A DNA stretch of 64,000 bases from Pseudonocardia sp. GTDB lineage: Bacteria > Actinomycetota > Actinomycetes > Mycobacteriales > Pseudonocardiaceae. Position numbers and translations under genes: made by a program. Numbering within the stretch: position 1 is the first letter of the stretch; each line of letters starts with the position of its first letter. The notes under the pieces were generated by a model. The model was not told the DNA's origin. It made no database searches and worked only from the letters and a program-made list of their open reading frames with translations. This document shows positions 47,440-57,735 of this stretch, piece after piece. The stretch is from positions 1 to 64,000 of the forward strand of contig JAOZVV010000180.1 of the NCBI GenBank assembly GCA_025869365.1, given 5' to 3'.

Positions 47440-47513
47440 TGCCCCCGGTGAGACTCGAACTCACACTGGACGGATTTTGAGTCCGCTGCCTCTGCCGATT
47501 GGGCTACGGGGGC
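47440..47513 (-). tRNA. tRNA-Leu (anticodon CAA)
   Basis: GCCCCCG/CGGGGGC acceptor, GTGAG-TTCGAGT-CTCAC T-arm, anticodon arm GCGGA-CTCAAAA-TCCGT; 5-nt variable loop; no encoded CCA. Confidence 0.9.
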
Positions 47514-47640
47514 CCGGTCGTCTCCGTACCTCGCGTGCAGTGTTTCCGCACACGGAGGACCGAATCCGCTCGGGGGTGACCACCTTATCCCGCTAGCATT
47601 GGTCCCTGCGTTCGACCCGTCCGTTGAAGGAGAAGCTCCC

Positions 47641-48270
47641 GTGAGCCAGCCAGTGTCCGAGGACAACCGCGTCGACGGCGGACCCGCCGTCGGCTGGCGG
47701 GTGCTCGTCGTCGAGGACGAGGCGCTGATCCGCCTCGACCTGACCGAGATGCTCGGCGAAGAGGGTTACCAGATCGCGGGGGAGGCCCCCGACGGCGAGG
47801 CGGCGGTGCAGATGGCCCGCGAGCTCAAGCCGGACCTCGTGATCATGGACGTCAAGATGCCCAAGAAGGACGGGATCGAGGCGGCGGCCGAGATCGTCGA
47901 GGAGCGGATCGCGCCCGTCGTCATGCTGACGGCGTTCAGCCAGCGTGACCTGATCGAGCGCGCCCGCGACGCCGGCGCGATGGCCTACCTCGTCAAGCCG
48001 TTCGCCCGGCACGAGCTCGTGCCCGCCATCGAGCTGGCCGTCTCCCGGTTCGCCGAGAAGCGCGCGCTCGAGGACGAGGTCGCCTCGCTCAACGACCGCT
48101 TCGAGACCCGCAAGGTCGTCGACCGCGCGAAGGGGCTGCTCATGGCCCGGCAGAACATGACCGAGCCCGAGGCGTTCCGCTGGATCCAGCGCACCGCGAT
48201 GGACCGGCGCACCACGATGAGGGCCGTCTCCGAGGCCGTCATCGAGGGGCTCGCGCCCCCCAAGGCCTGA
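47641..48270 (+). CDS. pdtaR: ANTAR response regulator (PdtaR-like)
   Basis: Receiver domain VLVVEDEALIRLDLTEML...MDVKMPKKDG...VMLTAF...VKPF plus ANTAR domain; GTG start with GAAGGAG upstream. Confidence 0.9.
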   Translation: MSQPVSEDNRVDGGPAVGWRVLVVEDEALIRLDLTEMLGEEGYQIAGEAPDGEAAVQMARELKPDLVIMDVKMPKKDGIEAAAEIVEERIAPVVMLTAFSQRDLIERARDAGAMAYLVKPFARHELVPAIELAVSRFAEKRALEDEVASLNDRFETRKVVDRAKGLLMARQNMTEPEAFRWIQRTAMDRRTTMRAVSEAVIEGLAPPKA

Positions 48271-48281
48271 CCCGCGGGCTC

Positions 48282-48318
48282 ACGAGGGCCGCTCCGACAC
48301 CGTCGGGGCGGCCTTCGT
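48282..48318 (+). terminator. Terminator-like 17-bp stem (two G-U pairs) after pdtaR
   Basis: ACGAGGGCCGCTCCGAC-acc-GTCGGGGCGGCCTTCGT. Confidence 0.7.
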
Positions 48319-48632
48319 CGTGTCCGGCCCGGATCCGTGAGGTCGTCGACGGACATCGCGGCGACACGTGATCGTAAGCAAGGGTAAGCGGTTTCCTGCA
48401 GGTCCAGGCGTTACTTGTTGATCTTCGCCGGAACGGGATCGTGACCTTGATGTCACTCTGTGTCAATCCCTGATCACCGAACGGATATTCGGGTTGCGGT
48501 CTGGTAAAGAGCCCTGGCGGTGTGATGACGCGGAACCTGTCCGTGTCCTAACGTCCGCCACGCTCTCGGCAGCTCCGCGGGGGCCCGGTGGCGTCGGGGC
48601 CGCCGTTCACGGGTTGCACGGAAGGACATGAC

Positions 48633-49865
48633 ATGGATCGGAAGCGGACGGTCGTCGCGACTGCCGCCTTGATCGCCGGCGCGCTCGCGCTGACGGCGTG
48701 TTCCACGAACCGGACGGAGGCGGGTGGCGCCAGCAGCGGCTCGTCCTGCGACACGAGCAAGGGCACGCTCGTGGTCGGGTTCGTCGCACCGCTCTCCGGC
48801 GGGCTCTCGGCCCTCGGCCTGGGCATGAAGAACTCCGCGGACCTCGCGGTCAACGAGGCCAACCAGCAGTGCAAGGTGCCGGGCTACAAGCTGGCGCTGC
48901 AGGCCGAGGACGACCAGTCCACCGCCCAGATCGCCGGGCAGGCCGCCACCAAGCTCGCGTCCGACCCGAACGTCGTCGGCGTCATCGGCACCCTGAACTC
49001 CTCGACGGCGCAGTCGGTCGCGCCGATCCTCGCGCAGAAGAAGATCGTCGAGATCTCGCCCGCGAACACCAACCCCTCGCTGACCCAGGGGGACAACGCG
49101 GCCTCGCCGGCGCGTCCCAACGCGACCTACTTCCGCGTCGCCACGACGGACGCGGTCCAGGGCCCGTTCGCCGCGCAGTACCTCGTCGGCACCGCCGGCA
49201 AGAAGAAGATCGCCGTGATCGACGACGGCAAGACCTACGGCGCCGGCCTCGCGGCCGCGTTCGCGGCCGAGGCGCAGAAGCGCGGCGCCACGATCGTCGC
49301 GTCGGAGAAGGTCGGCGAGAAGGACACGGACTTCTCCGGCGTCATCTCCAAGATCCGCCCGCTGAGCCCGGACGCGGTCTACTACGGCGGCGAGTACCCG
49401 GTCGCCGGCCCGCTGTCCAAGCAGCTCGCGGACGCCGGCCTGAACATCCCGCTGATGGGTGGCGACGGCATCGTCGACGACACCTACGCCTCGCTCGGCG
49501 GCCGTGAGGGTGACCTCGCGACGTCGGTCGGCGCCCCGGCGGAGCAGCTGCCCAGCGCCAAGGCCTTCATCGACGCCTACAACGCGGCGGGCTACAAGGA
49601 GCCCTTCAGCACCTACGGCGCGCTGACCTACGACGCCACGAACGTGCTGATCGCGGGCGTCGGCAAGGGCGTCGGCACCGGCACCTTCGGCGACGGGTCC
49701 CGGGACGCGGTGCTGCAGGCGGTCCAGTCCACGAGCATGGACGGTGCCACCGGCAAGATCTCGTTCGACCAGTTCGGGGACACCACCAGCAAGGTGCTGA
49801 CCATCTACCAGGTCAAGGGCGGCAAGTTCGCGCCGGTCGAGAGCGGCGAGTTCAAGGCCAGCTGA
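48633..49865 (+). CDS. livK: Branched-chain amino acid ABC transporter substrate-binding protein
   Basis: Lipobox (LTACSTN), LivK-like fold sequence; upstream of livHMGF. Confidence 0.9.
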   Translation: MDRKRTVVATAALIAGALALTACSTNRTEAGGASSGSSCDTSKGTLVVGFVAPLSGGLSALGLGMKNSADLAVNEANQQCKVPGYKLALQAEDDQSTAQIAGQAATKLASDPNVVGVIGTLNSSTAQSVAPILAQKKIVEISPANTNPSLTQGDNAASPARPNATYFRVATTDAVQGPFAAQYLVGTAGKKKIAVIDDGKTYGAGLAAAFAAEAQKRGATIVASEKVGEKDTDFSGVISKIRPLSPDAVYYGGEYPVAGPLSKQLADAGLNIPLMGGDGIVDDTYASLGGREGDLATSVGAPAEQLPSAKAFIDAYNAAGYKEPFSTYGALTYDATNVLIAGVGKGVGTGTFGDGSRDAVLQAVQSTSMDGATGKISFDQFGDTTSKVLTIYQVKGGKFAPVESGEFKAS

Positions 49866-49917
49866 CGTCGGTCCCGAGAGGGACTGTTCGAAAGAGTCAG
49901 CCGGAAACAGTCGAACG

Positions 49918-49957
49918 GCAGAGCGGGGGCGGGGGAGACATCCCGCCCCCGCTCTGC
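49918..49957 (+). terminator. Strong intra-operon hairpin between livK and livH
   Basis: Perfect 16-bp stem GCAGAGCGGGGGCGGG-ggagacat-CCCGCCCCCGCTCTGC. Confidence 0.8.
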
Positions 49958-49980
49958 ACGTGGTGGAGGAGAATCCTCAC

Positions 49981-50910
49981 TTGTTGTCCACGTTCCTGTC
50001 CCAGATCGCGAACGGGCTGGTGCTCGGTTCGCTGATCGCCCTGATCGCGCTGGGCTACACGATGGTCTACGGGATCATCACCCTGATCAACTTCGCGCAC
50101 GGCGAGATCTTCATGGTCGGGGCCTACGGGGGCCTGGCCTCCATGACCTACCTGCTGCCGACGGTCATCACGCAGCGCTGGTACTTCGCGCTCCCCATCG
50201 TCCTCGTCGTCGGCGCCCTCGTCTCGATCCTGGTGGCCGTGGCGATGGAGCGGTTCGCCTACCGCCCGCTGCGCAACGCACCCCGCCTCGCCCCGCTGAT
50301 CACCGCGCTCGGTGTCTCGGTGGCGCTGCAGGAGGCCGTGCGCGTGTTCTACCCCGGGGCCACCGCGGCGATCCCGTTCCCCGACCTGTTCATCCAGGGC
50401 ACCCTGATCATCCCGATCGGCGACGGCGTACCGATCCGGTACACGGGCATCCTGCTCATCGTGCTCTCCCTCGTGCTGGCGTTCGGGCTGGAGCGCTTCG
50501 TCGAGCGGACCCGGATGGGCCGTGCGATGCGGGCGACCTCGCAGGACCGCGACGTGGCCCGCCTGATGGGCATCAACCCGGACCGCGTCATCGTGCTCAC
50601 CTTCGCGATCGGCGGGGCGCTGGCCGGGATCGCGGGCGTGCTCTACGGCAGCTACCTCAACAACATCAACATCGACATGGGCTTCCAGAACGGCATCTTC
50701 GCGTTCACCGCAGCCGTCCTCGGCGGCATCGGCAACATCCGCGGTGCCGTCATCGGCGGCCTGGTGATCGGGCTGGTCAAGGCCCTGGGCGGGCAGTACC
50801 TGCCGGGGGGCACCGCCTACGACTACGTCTGGATCTTCGTGGTCCTGATCATCGTGCTGGTGTTCCGGCCGCAGGGCTTCTTCGGTGAGACGGAGAGGGT
50901 TCGAGCATGA
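49981..50910 (+). CDS. livH: Branched-chain amino acid ABC transporter permease LivH
   Basis: LivH-like (YTMVYGIITLINFAHGEIFMVGAY); TTG start at 49981 after GGAGGAG proposed (ORF opens at 49960). Confidence 0.9.
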   Translation: MLSTFLSQIANGLVLGSLIALIALGYTMVYGIITLINFAHGEIFMVGAYGGLASMTYLLPTVITQRWYFALPIVLVVGALVSILVAVAMERFAYRPLRNAPRLAPLITALGVSVALQEAVRVFYPGATAAIPFPDLFIQGTLIIPIGDGVPIRYTGILLIVLSLVLAFGLERFVERTRMGRAMRATSQDRDVARLMGINPDRVIVLTFAIGGALAGIAGVLYGSYLNNINIDMGFQNGIFAFTAAVLGGIGNIRGAVIGGLVIGLVKALGGQYLPGGTAYDYVWIFVVLIIVLVFRPQGFFGETERVRA

Positions 50911-52670
50911 GCGCCACCACCGAGGCACCGCCCGCAGCGGTCGCCGCCCCGGCGCCGCCGCGGCACACCGGCCGCCTCGCCGGCCTGATGAACGCGGTCG
51001 CGCCCCGCGCCCGCCTCGTCGCGATCGTCGGCGGCATCCTGGCGATCGTCGGCTCGCAGTTGCCGTGGGCGACGTTCGTCCTCAACGAGGGCGCCTACCC
51101 GGAGCTCGCGACCCTGCCCCTGGGGTTCACCGGCTTCCGGCTCCACCTCGTCGTGCTCGGGCTCGCGACGATCGTCGTCGCGGTGCTGCGGGTGCCGGCC
51201 GTCCACCGGATCGTCCGCGCCCTGGGCATCGGCGCCACGGCCGTCGCGGTGATCAACGGCCTCTACATCACCGCCGAGGGTGGCGGGCTCGGCGCGATCA
51301 CGGCGTCCGACGGCGCCGTCGCCTTCGGGGCGGTCGTCGCCCTGATCGGCGGTGTGCTGATCATCCTGGCCGGCGCGGCGGGCGGGGTGGAGCCCCGGCC
51401 CGAGCTCGACTGGGCCCTGCCGCTCTGGATCGAGTGGATCCTGCTCGTCGTGATCTTCGTGCTGATGCTGCTGGTCGTGGCGGCGGGGCTGACCAGCGGT
51501 GGTCAGGGAGGGGTCGTGAACCCCTACTCCGGCGCGGTCTTCCTGTCCTTCCTCGGGGCCGCGGGTGGCGCGTTCGCCGCCCTCAACGCCTCGGGCCTGC
51601 TCGGGTACGTCGCCACGCTGTCCGAGCGGCACCGGGTCTTCAGCGTGATCGTCCTGCTCGTCGTCGCGCTGGGCCTCCCGCTCACCAGTGCGGGCACCGA
51701 GTACTGGATGACGGTCGCCTCGAACATCGGCGTCTACGCCGCGACGGCGATCGGGCTCAACATCGTCGTCGGGCTCGCGGGCCTGCTGGACCTCGGCTAC
51801 GTCGCGTTCCTCGGCATCGGCGCGTTCGTCGCGGCGAACCTGTCCGGCGCCGCGGCGTCGACGATCGGGATCCACCTGCCGTTCCTGCTGGTCATGGTCA
51901 TCTCGGCGGTCGTGGCGGGCATCTTCGGCGCGATCGTCGGCTCCCCGACGCTGCGGGTGCGCGGTGACTACCTCGCGATCGTCACGCTGGCGTTCGGTGA
52001 GATCTTCGTGCGCAGCGCCCAGAACAACATCGGCGGCCTGACGGGCGGGGCGAACGCGATCCCCAACATCCCGGCGGTCGCGGTGGGGGGCTTCAAGTTC
52101 AACGACTCGATCACGATCGGCGCGCTGCGGCTGCCCTCCGGGGTCATGTACTACGTCCTGATCGTGCTGCTCGTCGCCGGCGTCATGCTGGTGTTCGGGA
52201 ACCTGAAGAACTCCCGGCTCGGCCGCGCGTGGATCGCGATCCGGGAGGACGAGGACGCCGCCGCCGCGATGGGCATCCGGACCGGCCCGATCAAGATCCT
52301 GGCGTTCCTGCTCGGCGCGATGCTCGCCGGCCTGGCCGGTGCGTTCTTCGCGCACAAGACGGGCGTCGTCGCCTACGACAGCTTCCGGTTCCTGGAGTCG
52401 GTGACGCTGCTCGCGGCCGTCATCCTCGGCGGTATGGGGACGATCCCGGGCGCGGTGCTCGGCGCGTCGATCCTGTTCGTGCTGCCGGAGAAGCTGCGTG
52501 AGTTCTCGGACTACCGGCTGCTGATCTTCGGGCTCGCCCTGGTGCTGATCATGCGGTTCCGGCCGCAGGGCATCGTGGCGGACAAGCACCGCAAGGCGGA
52601 GCTGGCCGAGATTCCCGAGGACGCCGCCAAGGAGGGCCCGGGGCCCCTGCCGACGAGTGTGGCGCCGTGA
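50907..52670 (+). CDS. livM: Branched-chain amino acid ABC transporter permease LivM with N-terminal extension
   Basis: LivM core (LDLGYVAFLGIGAF, GDYLAIVTLAFGEI, FRFLESVTLLAAVILGGMGTIPG) preceded by >200 aa of extra hydrophobic sequence. Confidence 0.9.
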   Translation: MSATTEAPPAAVAAPAPPRHTGRLAGLMNAVAPRARLVAIVGGILAIVGSQLPWATFVLNEGAYPELATLPLGFTGFRLHLVVLGLATIVVAVLRVPAVHRIVRALGIGATAVAVINGLYITAEGGGLGAITASDGAVAFGAVVALIGGVLIILAGAAGGVEPRPELDWALPLWIEWILLVVIFVLMLLVVAAGLTSGGQGGVVNPYSGAVFLSFLGAAGGAFAALNASGLLGYVATLSERHRVFSVIVLLVVALGLPLTSAGTEYWMTVASNIGVYAATAIGLNIVVGLAGLLDLGYVAFLGIGAFVAANLSGAAASTIGIHLPFLLVMVISAVVAGIFGAIVGSPTLRVRGDYLAIVTLAFGEIFVRSAQNNIGGLTGGANAIPNIPAVAVGGFKFNDSITIGALRLPSGVMYYVLIVLLVAGVMLVFGNLKNSRLGRAWIAIREDEDAAAAMGIRTGPIKILAFLLGAMLAGLAGAFFAHKTGVVAYDSFRFLESVTLLAAVILGGMGTIPGAVLGASILFVLPEKLREFSDYRLLIFGLALVLIMRFRPQGIVADKHRKAELAEIPEDAAKEGPGPLPTSVAP

Positions 52671-53643
52671 GCCCGGCGGGGTCGAGCCCGGCGGAGTCGA
52701 GTGAGGAGAAGATGGATCCCGATCAGCCAGGTCCCGACACGACCGAGGAGCTCCCCCCGGAACTGCAGGCGCCGCCCGAGGAGGTCGTCGCGGTCCTCGC
52801 CGAGGACATGCACGTCGCGACGGGCACGCGCGAGCCGATCCTGGAGTCCTCGGGCGTCTCGATGGTCTTCGGCGGCCTGCGGGCGCTGAACGAGGTCACG
52901 TTCTCGCTGGGGGAGGGCGAGATCATCGGCCTGATCGGCCCGAACGGCGCGGGCAAGACGACGTTCTTCAACTGCCTGACCGGGCTGTACTCGCCGACGT
53001 CCGGGCAGGTCACCCTCCGCGGCAAGCCGATGCCGAAGGACCCCGCGCGGGTCACCGCGGCCGGGGTGGCCCGGACGTTCCAGAACATCCGGCTCTTCCC
53101 GAGCATGACCGCCATGGAGAACGTCCTGGTCGGGCGGCACGTGCGGATGAAGCAGGGCCCGGTGTCCTCGCTGCTGCACGGGCCGCGCTTCCGCAGGAGC
53201 GAGGACGAGGCGCACGACCGGGCGGAGAAGCTGCTCGCGTTCGTGGGCCTCGGCCGGTTCTCCGACGAGCTGGCCCGGAACCTGCCCTACGGGGACCAGC
53301 GGCGGCTCGAGATCGCCCGCGCGCTCGCCACGGACCCGTCGGTGCTGCTGCTCGACGAGCCGACGGCGGGCATGAACGCCCAGGAGACCGAGGCCACCCG
53401 GCAGCTGATCTTCGCGATCCGGGACCTCGGTGTCTCGGTCGTGGTGATCGAGCACGACACGAAGTTCATCTTCACGCTGTGCGACCGGGTGCTGGTGCTG
53501 GTGCAGGGCGAGCTGCTCGTCGAGGGCTCGCCGGACGAGGTGCGGGGCGACCCCCGCGTCGTCGAGGCCTACCTGGGCGCACCGCCCGAGGAGGTCGAGG
53601 CGCAGATCCACGCCGGCGCCACCACCGAAGGAGGAACCGACTG

Positions 53644-53644
<1 letters not shown>
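52667..53644 (+). CDS. livG: Branched-chain amino acid ABC transporter ATP-binding protein LivG
   Basis: Walker A GPNGAGKTT, LPYGDQRRLEIARALA, LLLDEPTAGMN. Confidence 0.92.
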
Positions 53645-54366
<722 letters not shown>

Positions 54367-54381
54367 GACCGGCGCGCGAGT

Positions 54382-54412
54382 GGCTCGAGCGTCGCCCGAG
54401 GGCGCTCGAGCC
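54382..54412 (+). terminator. Hairpin after livF (GGCTCGAGCG-N11-CGCTCGAGCC)
   Basis: Perfect 10-bp stem between convergent genes. Confidence 0.65.
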
Positions 54413-54433
54413 GCTCGAGCGGCGGTGGCGCGG

Positions 54434-54859
54434 TCACACCTCGGGCCTGGTGTCCCGGTGCAGGCAGGTCAGCCGGGCCGTACAGGTCCGGCGGCCCTGG
54501 TCGTCGGTCATGACGATCTCGGTGGTCGAGGTGCTGCGCCCGACGTGCAGCGGCCGCGCCACCCCGGTGATCCAGCCGTCGGTCGCGGCCCGGTGGTGCG
54601 TGCAGGCCAGTTCGAGGCCGACGGGGAACCGCTCGGGCATGGCGTGCAGGGCCGAGAGCACCGACCCGAGCGTCTCGGCGAGCACCCCGCTGGCGCCGCC
54701 GTTGAGCAGGCCGTACGGCTGGCGGTTGCCCGCGACGGGCATCCGGCCGACCACCTCCTCGAGGGATCGGCTGACGATCTCGATCCCCATCTTCTCGGTG
54801 AGCTGCTCGGCGAGCATCTCGGGCGACATCGGGGGGACGGCTGAGGCGTCGATCGGCAC
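54434..54859 (-). CDS. PaaI-family hotdog thioesterase
   Basis: Hotdog thioesterase signature (YGLLNGGASGVLAETLGSVLS, HHRAATDGWITGVARPLHVGRS). Confidence 0.85.
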   Translation of the reverse strand: MPIDASAVPPMSPEMLAEQLTEKMGIEIVSRSLEEVVGRMPVAGNRQPYGLLNGGASGVLAETLGSVLSALHAMPERFPVGLELACTHHRAATDGWITGVARPLHVGRSTSTTEIVMTDDQGRRTCTARLTCLHRDTRPEV

Positions 54860-54868
54860 CGGACGACC

Positions 54869-55690
54869 CTAACCGGCGGGCCGGTGGGTCACGAAGATCG
54901 CCGTTCCGGGGAACAGCTCGCCCCGCAGCCGGGACCACTGGCCCCAGACCCGGTCGTGCCCCTCCGGCCACTCCGGCTCCACCAGGTCGTCGAGCACGAG
55001 CCCGGCCGCGGTGAGGTCCCGGATCCGGTCGCCGAGGGTGCGGTGGTGCTCGACGTAGGTGGCCCGGCCGGCGTCGTCGACCTCGAGGTAGGGGGTCCGG
55101 TCGAAGTAGGACTGGGTGACGGTGAGCCCGTCCGGGCCCGGGTCGTCGGAGAACATCCAGCGCATCGGGTGGTTGACCGCGAACACCCAGCGCCCGCCCG
55201 GGCGGAGCACGCGGAAGACCTCCCGCATCACCGCGACCGGCTCGGCGACGAACGGGACGGCGCCGAACGCCGAGCAGGCGACGTCGAACGCCCCGTCGGC
55301 GAAGGGCAGCCGCTCGGCCCCGGCCTGGACCAGGGGCACCGCGATCCCGGTCGAGCGGTTCAGCGCCGCGGCGTGCCGCAGCATCCCGCCGGACAGGTCC
55401 AGGGCGACGGCCCGCGCCCCGTTCGCGCGCAGCCAGCGCGCGCACGGGGCCGAACCGCAGCCGACCTCCAGCACCCGCGCCCCCCGGACGTCCCCGAGCA
55501 GCCGGGCGTCGGCCTCGCGCAGGCCCTCCGGGCACCAGACGAAGTCCGCGTCGCCGATGTCCCCGGCGTGCTCGGCGAGGTAGTCGTCCGCGTCCGCGTC
55601 CCACCAGGCCCGGCTCGCGCGCTCGGACTCCGCCGACCCGACGGACCGCCGGGCGACCCCGGCCGTGCGCAGGATCTCCTCAGCGCTCAT
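54869..55690 (-). CDS. Class I SAM-dependent methyltransferase
   Basis: Motif I VLEVGCGSAPCARWL, VALDLSGGML, VFRVLRPGGRWVF; ATG at 55690. Confidence 0.88.
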   Translation of the reverse strand: MSAEEILRTAGVARRSVGSAESERASRAWWDADADDYLAEHAGDIGDADFVWCPEGLREADARLLGDVRGARVLEVGCGSAPCARWLRANGARAVALDLSGGMLRHAAALNRSTGIAVPLVQAGAERLPFADGAFDVACSAFGAVPFVAEPVAVMREVFRVLRPGGRWVFAVNHPMRWMFSDDPGPDGLTVTQSYFDRTPYLEVDDAGRATYVEHHRTLGDRIRDLTAAGLVLDDLVEPEWPEGHDRVWGQWSRLRGELFPGTAIFVTHRPAG

Positions 55691-56005
55691 GATGTTGTAC
55701 CGGGCGTCTGCCGGGGCATGCTCGAACCGCGTTCCACGACTGGATCGTCCCAGTTCGCAACGGGGGACCCGCATTGCCCTGCTGATCCCGACCCGCGTAG
55801 CATGACGAGCGCACTGTGGTCAACGTAACGCCTCGCCCGCGAGGCCTACGGGCACACCGGCACTGACCAGTCCGAGCCGCCAGTGCTGACTGCAGAACCG
55901 ACGATCGAGGGTGACTGTCACACGCACCACCAGTCACGGCTAGACAACACCAGACGGCCCGCAGAAGCGGCCACCACGAAGCCATCCACCGGAGCACTCC
56001 ACTAC

Positions 56006-57481
56006 ATGTCCACCGACACCACCGCCGCCCCGACCCACACGACTCCGCAGGTCGCCGTCAACGACATCGGGTCGGAGGAGGACTTCCTCGCCGCCATCGA
56101 CAAGACGATCAAGTACTTCAACGATGGCGACATCGTCGAGGGCACGATCGTCAAGGTCGACCGTGACGAGGTCCTGCTCGACATCGGTTACAAGACCGAG
56201 GGCGTCATCCCCTCCCGTGAGCTCTCCATCAAGCACGACGTCGACCCCGCTGAGGTCGTCTCCGTGGGCGAGTTCGTCGAGGCCCTGGTCCTCCAGAAGG
56301 AGGACAAGGAGGGCCGGCTGATCCTCTCCAAGAAGCGCGCGCAGTACGAGCGCGCCTGGGGCACGATCGAGGCCCTCAAGGAGGCCGACGAGCCGGTCGA
56401 GGGCACCGTCATCGAGGTCGTCAAGGGCGGCCTGATCCTGGACATCGGGCTCCGCGGCTTCCTCCCGGCCTCGCTGGTCGAGATGCGCCGCGTCCGCGAT
56501 CTGCAGCCGTACGTCGGCCGCAAGATCGAGGCCAAGATCATCGAGCTGGACAAGAACCGCAACAACGTGGTCCTGTCCCGCCGCGCGTGGCTGGAGCAGA
56601 CCCAGTCCGAGGTGCGCAGCGAGTTCCTCAACCAGCTGGCCCGCGGCCAGGTGCGCAAGGGCGTCGTCTCCTCGGTGGTCAACTTCGGTGCGTTCGTCGA
56701 CCTCGGCGGGGTCGACGGCCTGGTGCACGTCTCCGAGCTGTCCTGGAAGCACATCGACCACCCCTCCGAGGTCGTCGAGGTGGGCCAGGAGGTCACGGTC
56801 GAGGTCCTCGACGTCGACCTGGACCGCGAGCGCGTCTCCCTGTCGCTGAAGGCGACGCAGGAGGACCCGTGGCGTCTGTACGCCCGGACCCACGCGATCG
56901 GCCAGATCGTCCCGGGCAAGGTCACCAAGCTCGTCCCGTTCGGCGCGTTCGTGCGCGTCGAGGAGGGCATCGAGGGCCTGGTGCACATCTCCGAGCTGGC
57001 CGAGCGCCACGTCGAGATCCCGGAGCAGGTCGTCCAGGTGGGGGACGACTGCATGGTCAAGGTCATCGACATCGACCTGGACCGCCGCCGGATCTCGCTG
57101 TCGCTCAAGCAGGCGAACGAGGGCATGACGGTCGACACCGAGTTCGACCCGACGCGCTACGGCATGGCCGCCGAGTACGACGACCAGGGCAACTACCTCT
57201 ACCCCGAGGGCTTCGACGTCGAGACCGGCGACTGGCTCGAGGGCTACGACGAGGCTCGCCTCGCCTGGGAGACCCAGTACGCCGAGGCGCACGAGCGCTA
57301 CGAGCAGCACATGACCCAGATCAAGAAGGCTGCCGAGGCCGAGGCCGAGGCGACCGTCGAGGGCACCGGTGCCGCGAACTACTCCTCGCAGGGCGGTGGC
57401 GCCCCCGCGGAGAGCGGTGGCTCGCTCGCCAGCGACGAGCAGCTCGCCGCGCTGCGGGAGAAGCTGTCCGGCGGGGCGTGA
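56006..57481 (+). CDS. rpsA: 30S ribosomal protein S1
   Basis: Four S1 repeats (VKGVVSSVVNFGAFVDLGGVDGLVHVSELSW etc.). Confidence 0.97.
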   Translation: MSTDTTAAPTHTTPQVAVNDIGSEEDFLAAIDKTIKYFNDGDIVEGTIVKVDRDEVLLDIGYKTEGVIPSRELSIKHDVDPAEVVSVGEFVEALVLQKEDKEGRLILSKKRAQYERAWGTIEALKEADEPVEGTVIEVVKGGLILDIGLRGFLPASLVEMRRVRDLQPYVGRKIEAKIIELDKNRNNVVLSRRAWLEQTQSEVRSEFLNQLARGQVRKGVVSSVVNFGAFVDLGGVDGLVHVSELSWKHIDHPSEVVEVGQEVTVEVLDVDLDRERVSLSLKATQEDPWRLYARTHAIGQIVPGKVTKLVPFGAFVRVEEGIEGLVHISELAERHVEIPEQVVQVGDDCMVKVIDIDLDRRRISLSLKQANEGMTVDTEFDPTRYGMAAEYDDQGNYLYPEGFDVETGDWLEGYDEARLAWETQYAEAHERYEQHMTQIKKAAEAEAEATVEGTGAANYSSQGGGAPAESGGSLASDEQLAALREKLSGGA

Positions 57482-57540
57482 GTCCCCTCGGAAGCGTGAG
57501 ATCCGGGTCGTGACCCGGGTTTCACCCTCCTGACGATCTC

Positions 57541-57580
57541 GACACGGCCCCGGTGACCACACGGTCACCGGGGCCGTGTC
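57541..57580 (+). terminator. Strong terminator hairpin after rpsA
   Basis: 18-bp perfect stem GACACGGCCCCGGTGACC-acac-GGTCACCGGGGCCGTGTC. Confidence 0.85.
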
Positions 57581-57735
57581 GTGTCCGGGCCCGCGGTGCG
57601 TGCGTGGCCGCCGCCCGAGAAGTCGATCACTGACGGTGGCGGAGAACCCCACGCAGGATCACGGTTGGGCTGCATTCCGTGACGATCCGGGCGCGTCGGA
57701 GGACCTGATCATGTGACGGGCCCTACGGTTGGCTC

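Noticed and set aside
48360-48632. GTAAGC-AAGG-GTAAGC direct repeat upstream of livK as a possible GlnR-type box
   Set aside because: Does not fit the a/b-site pattern well enough by eye; needs a matrix scan
55800-56005. Structured 5' leader of rpsA as a riboswitch
   Set aside because: No recognised riboswitch consensus found; S1 autoregulation possible but unsupported here
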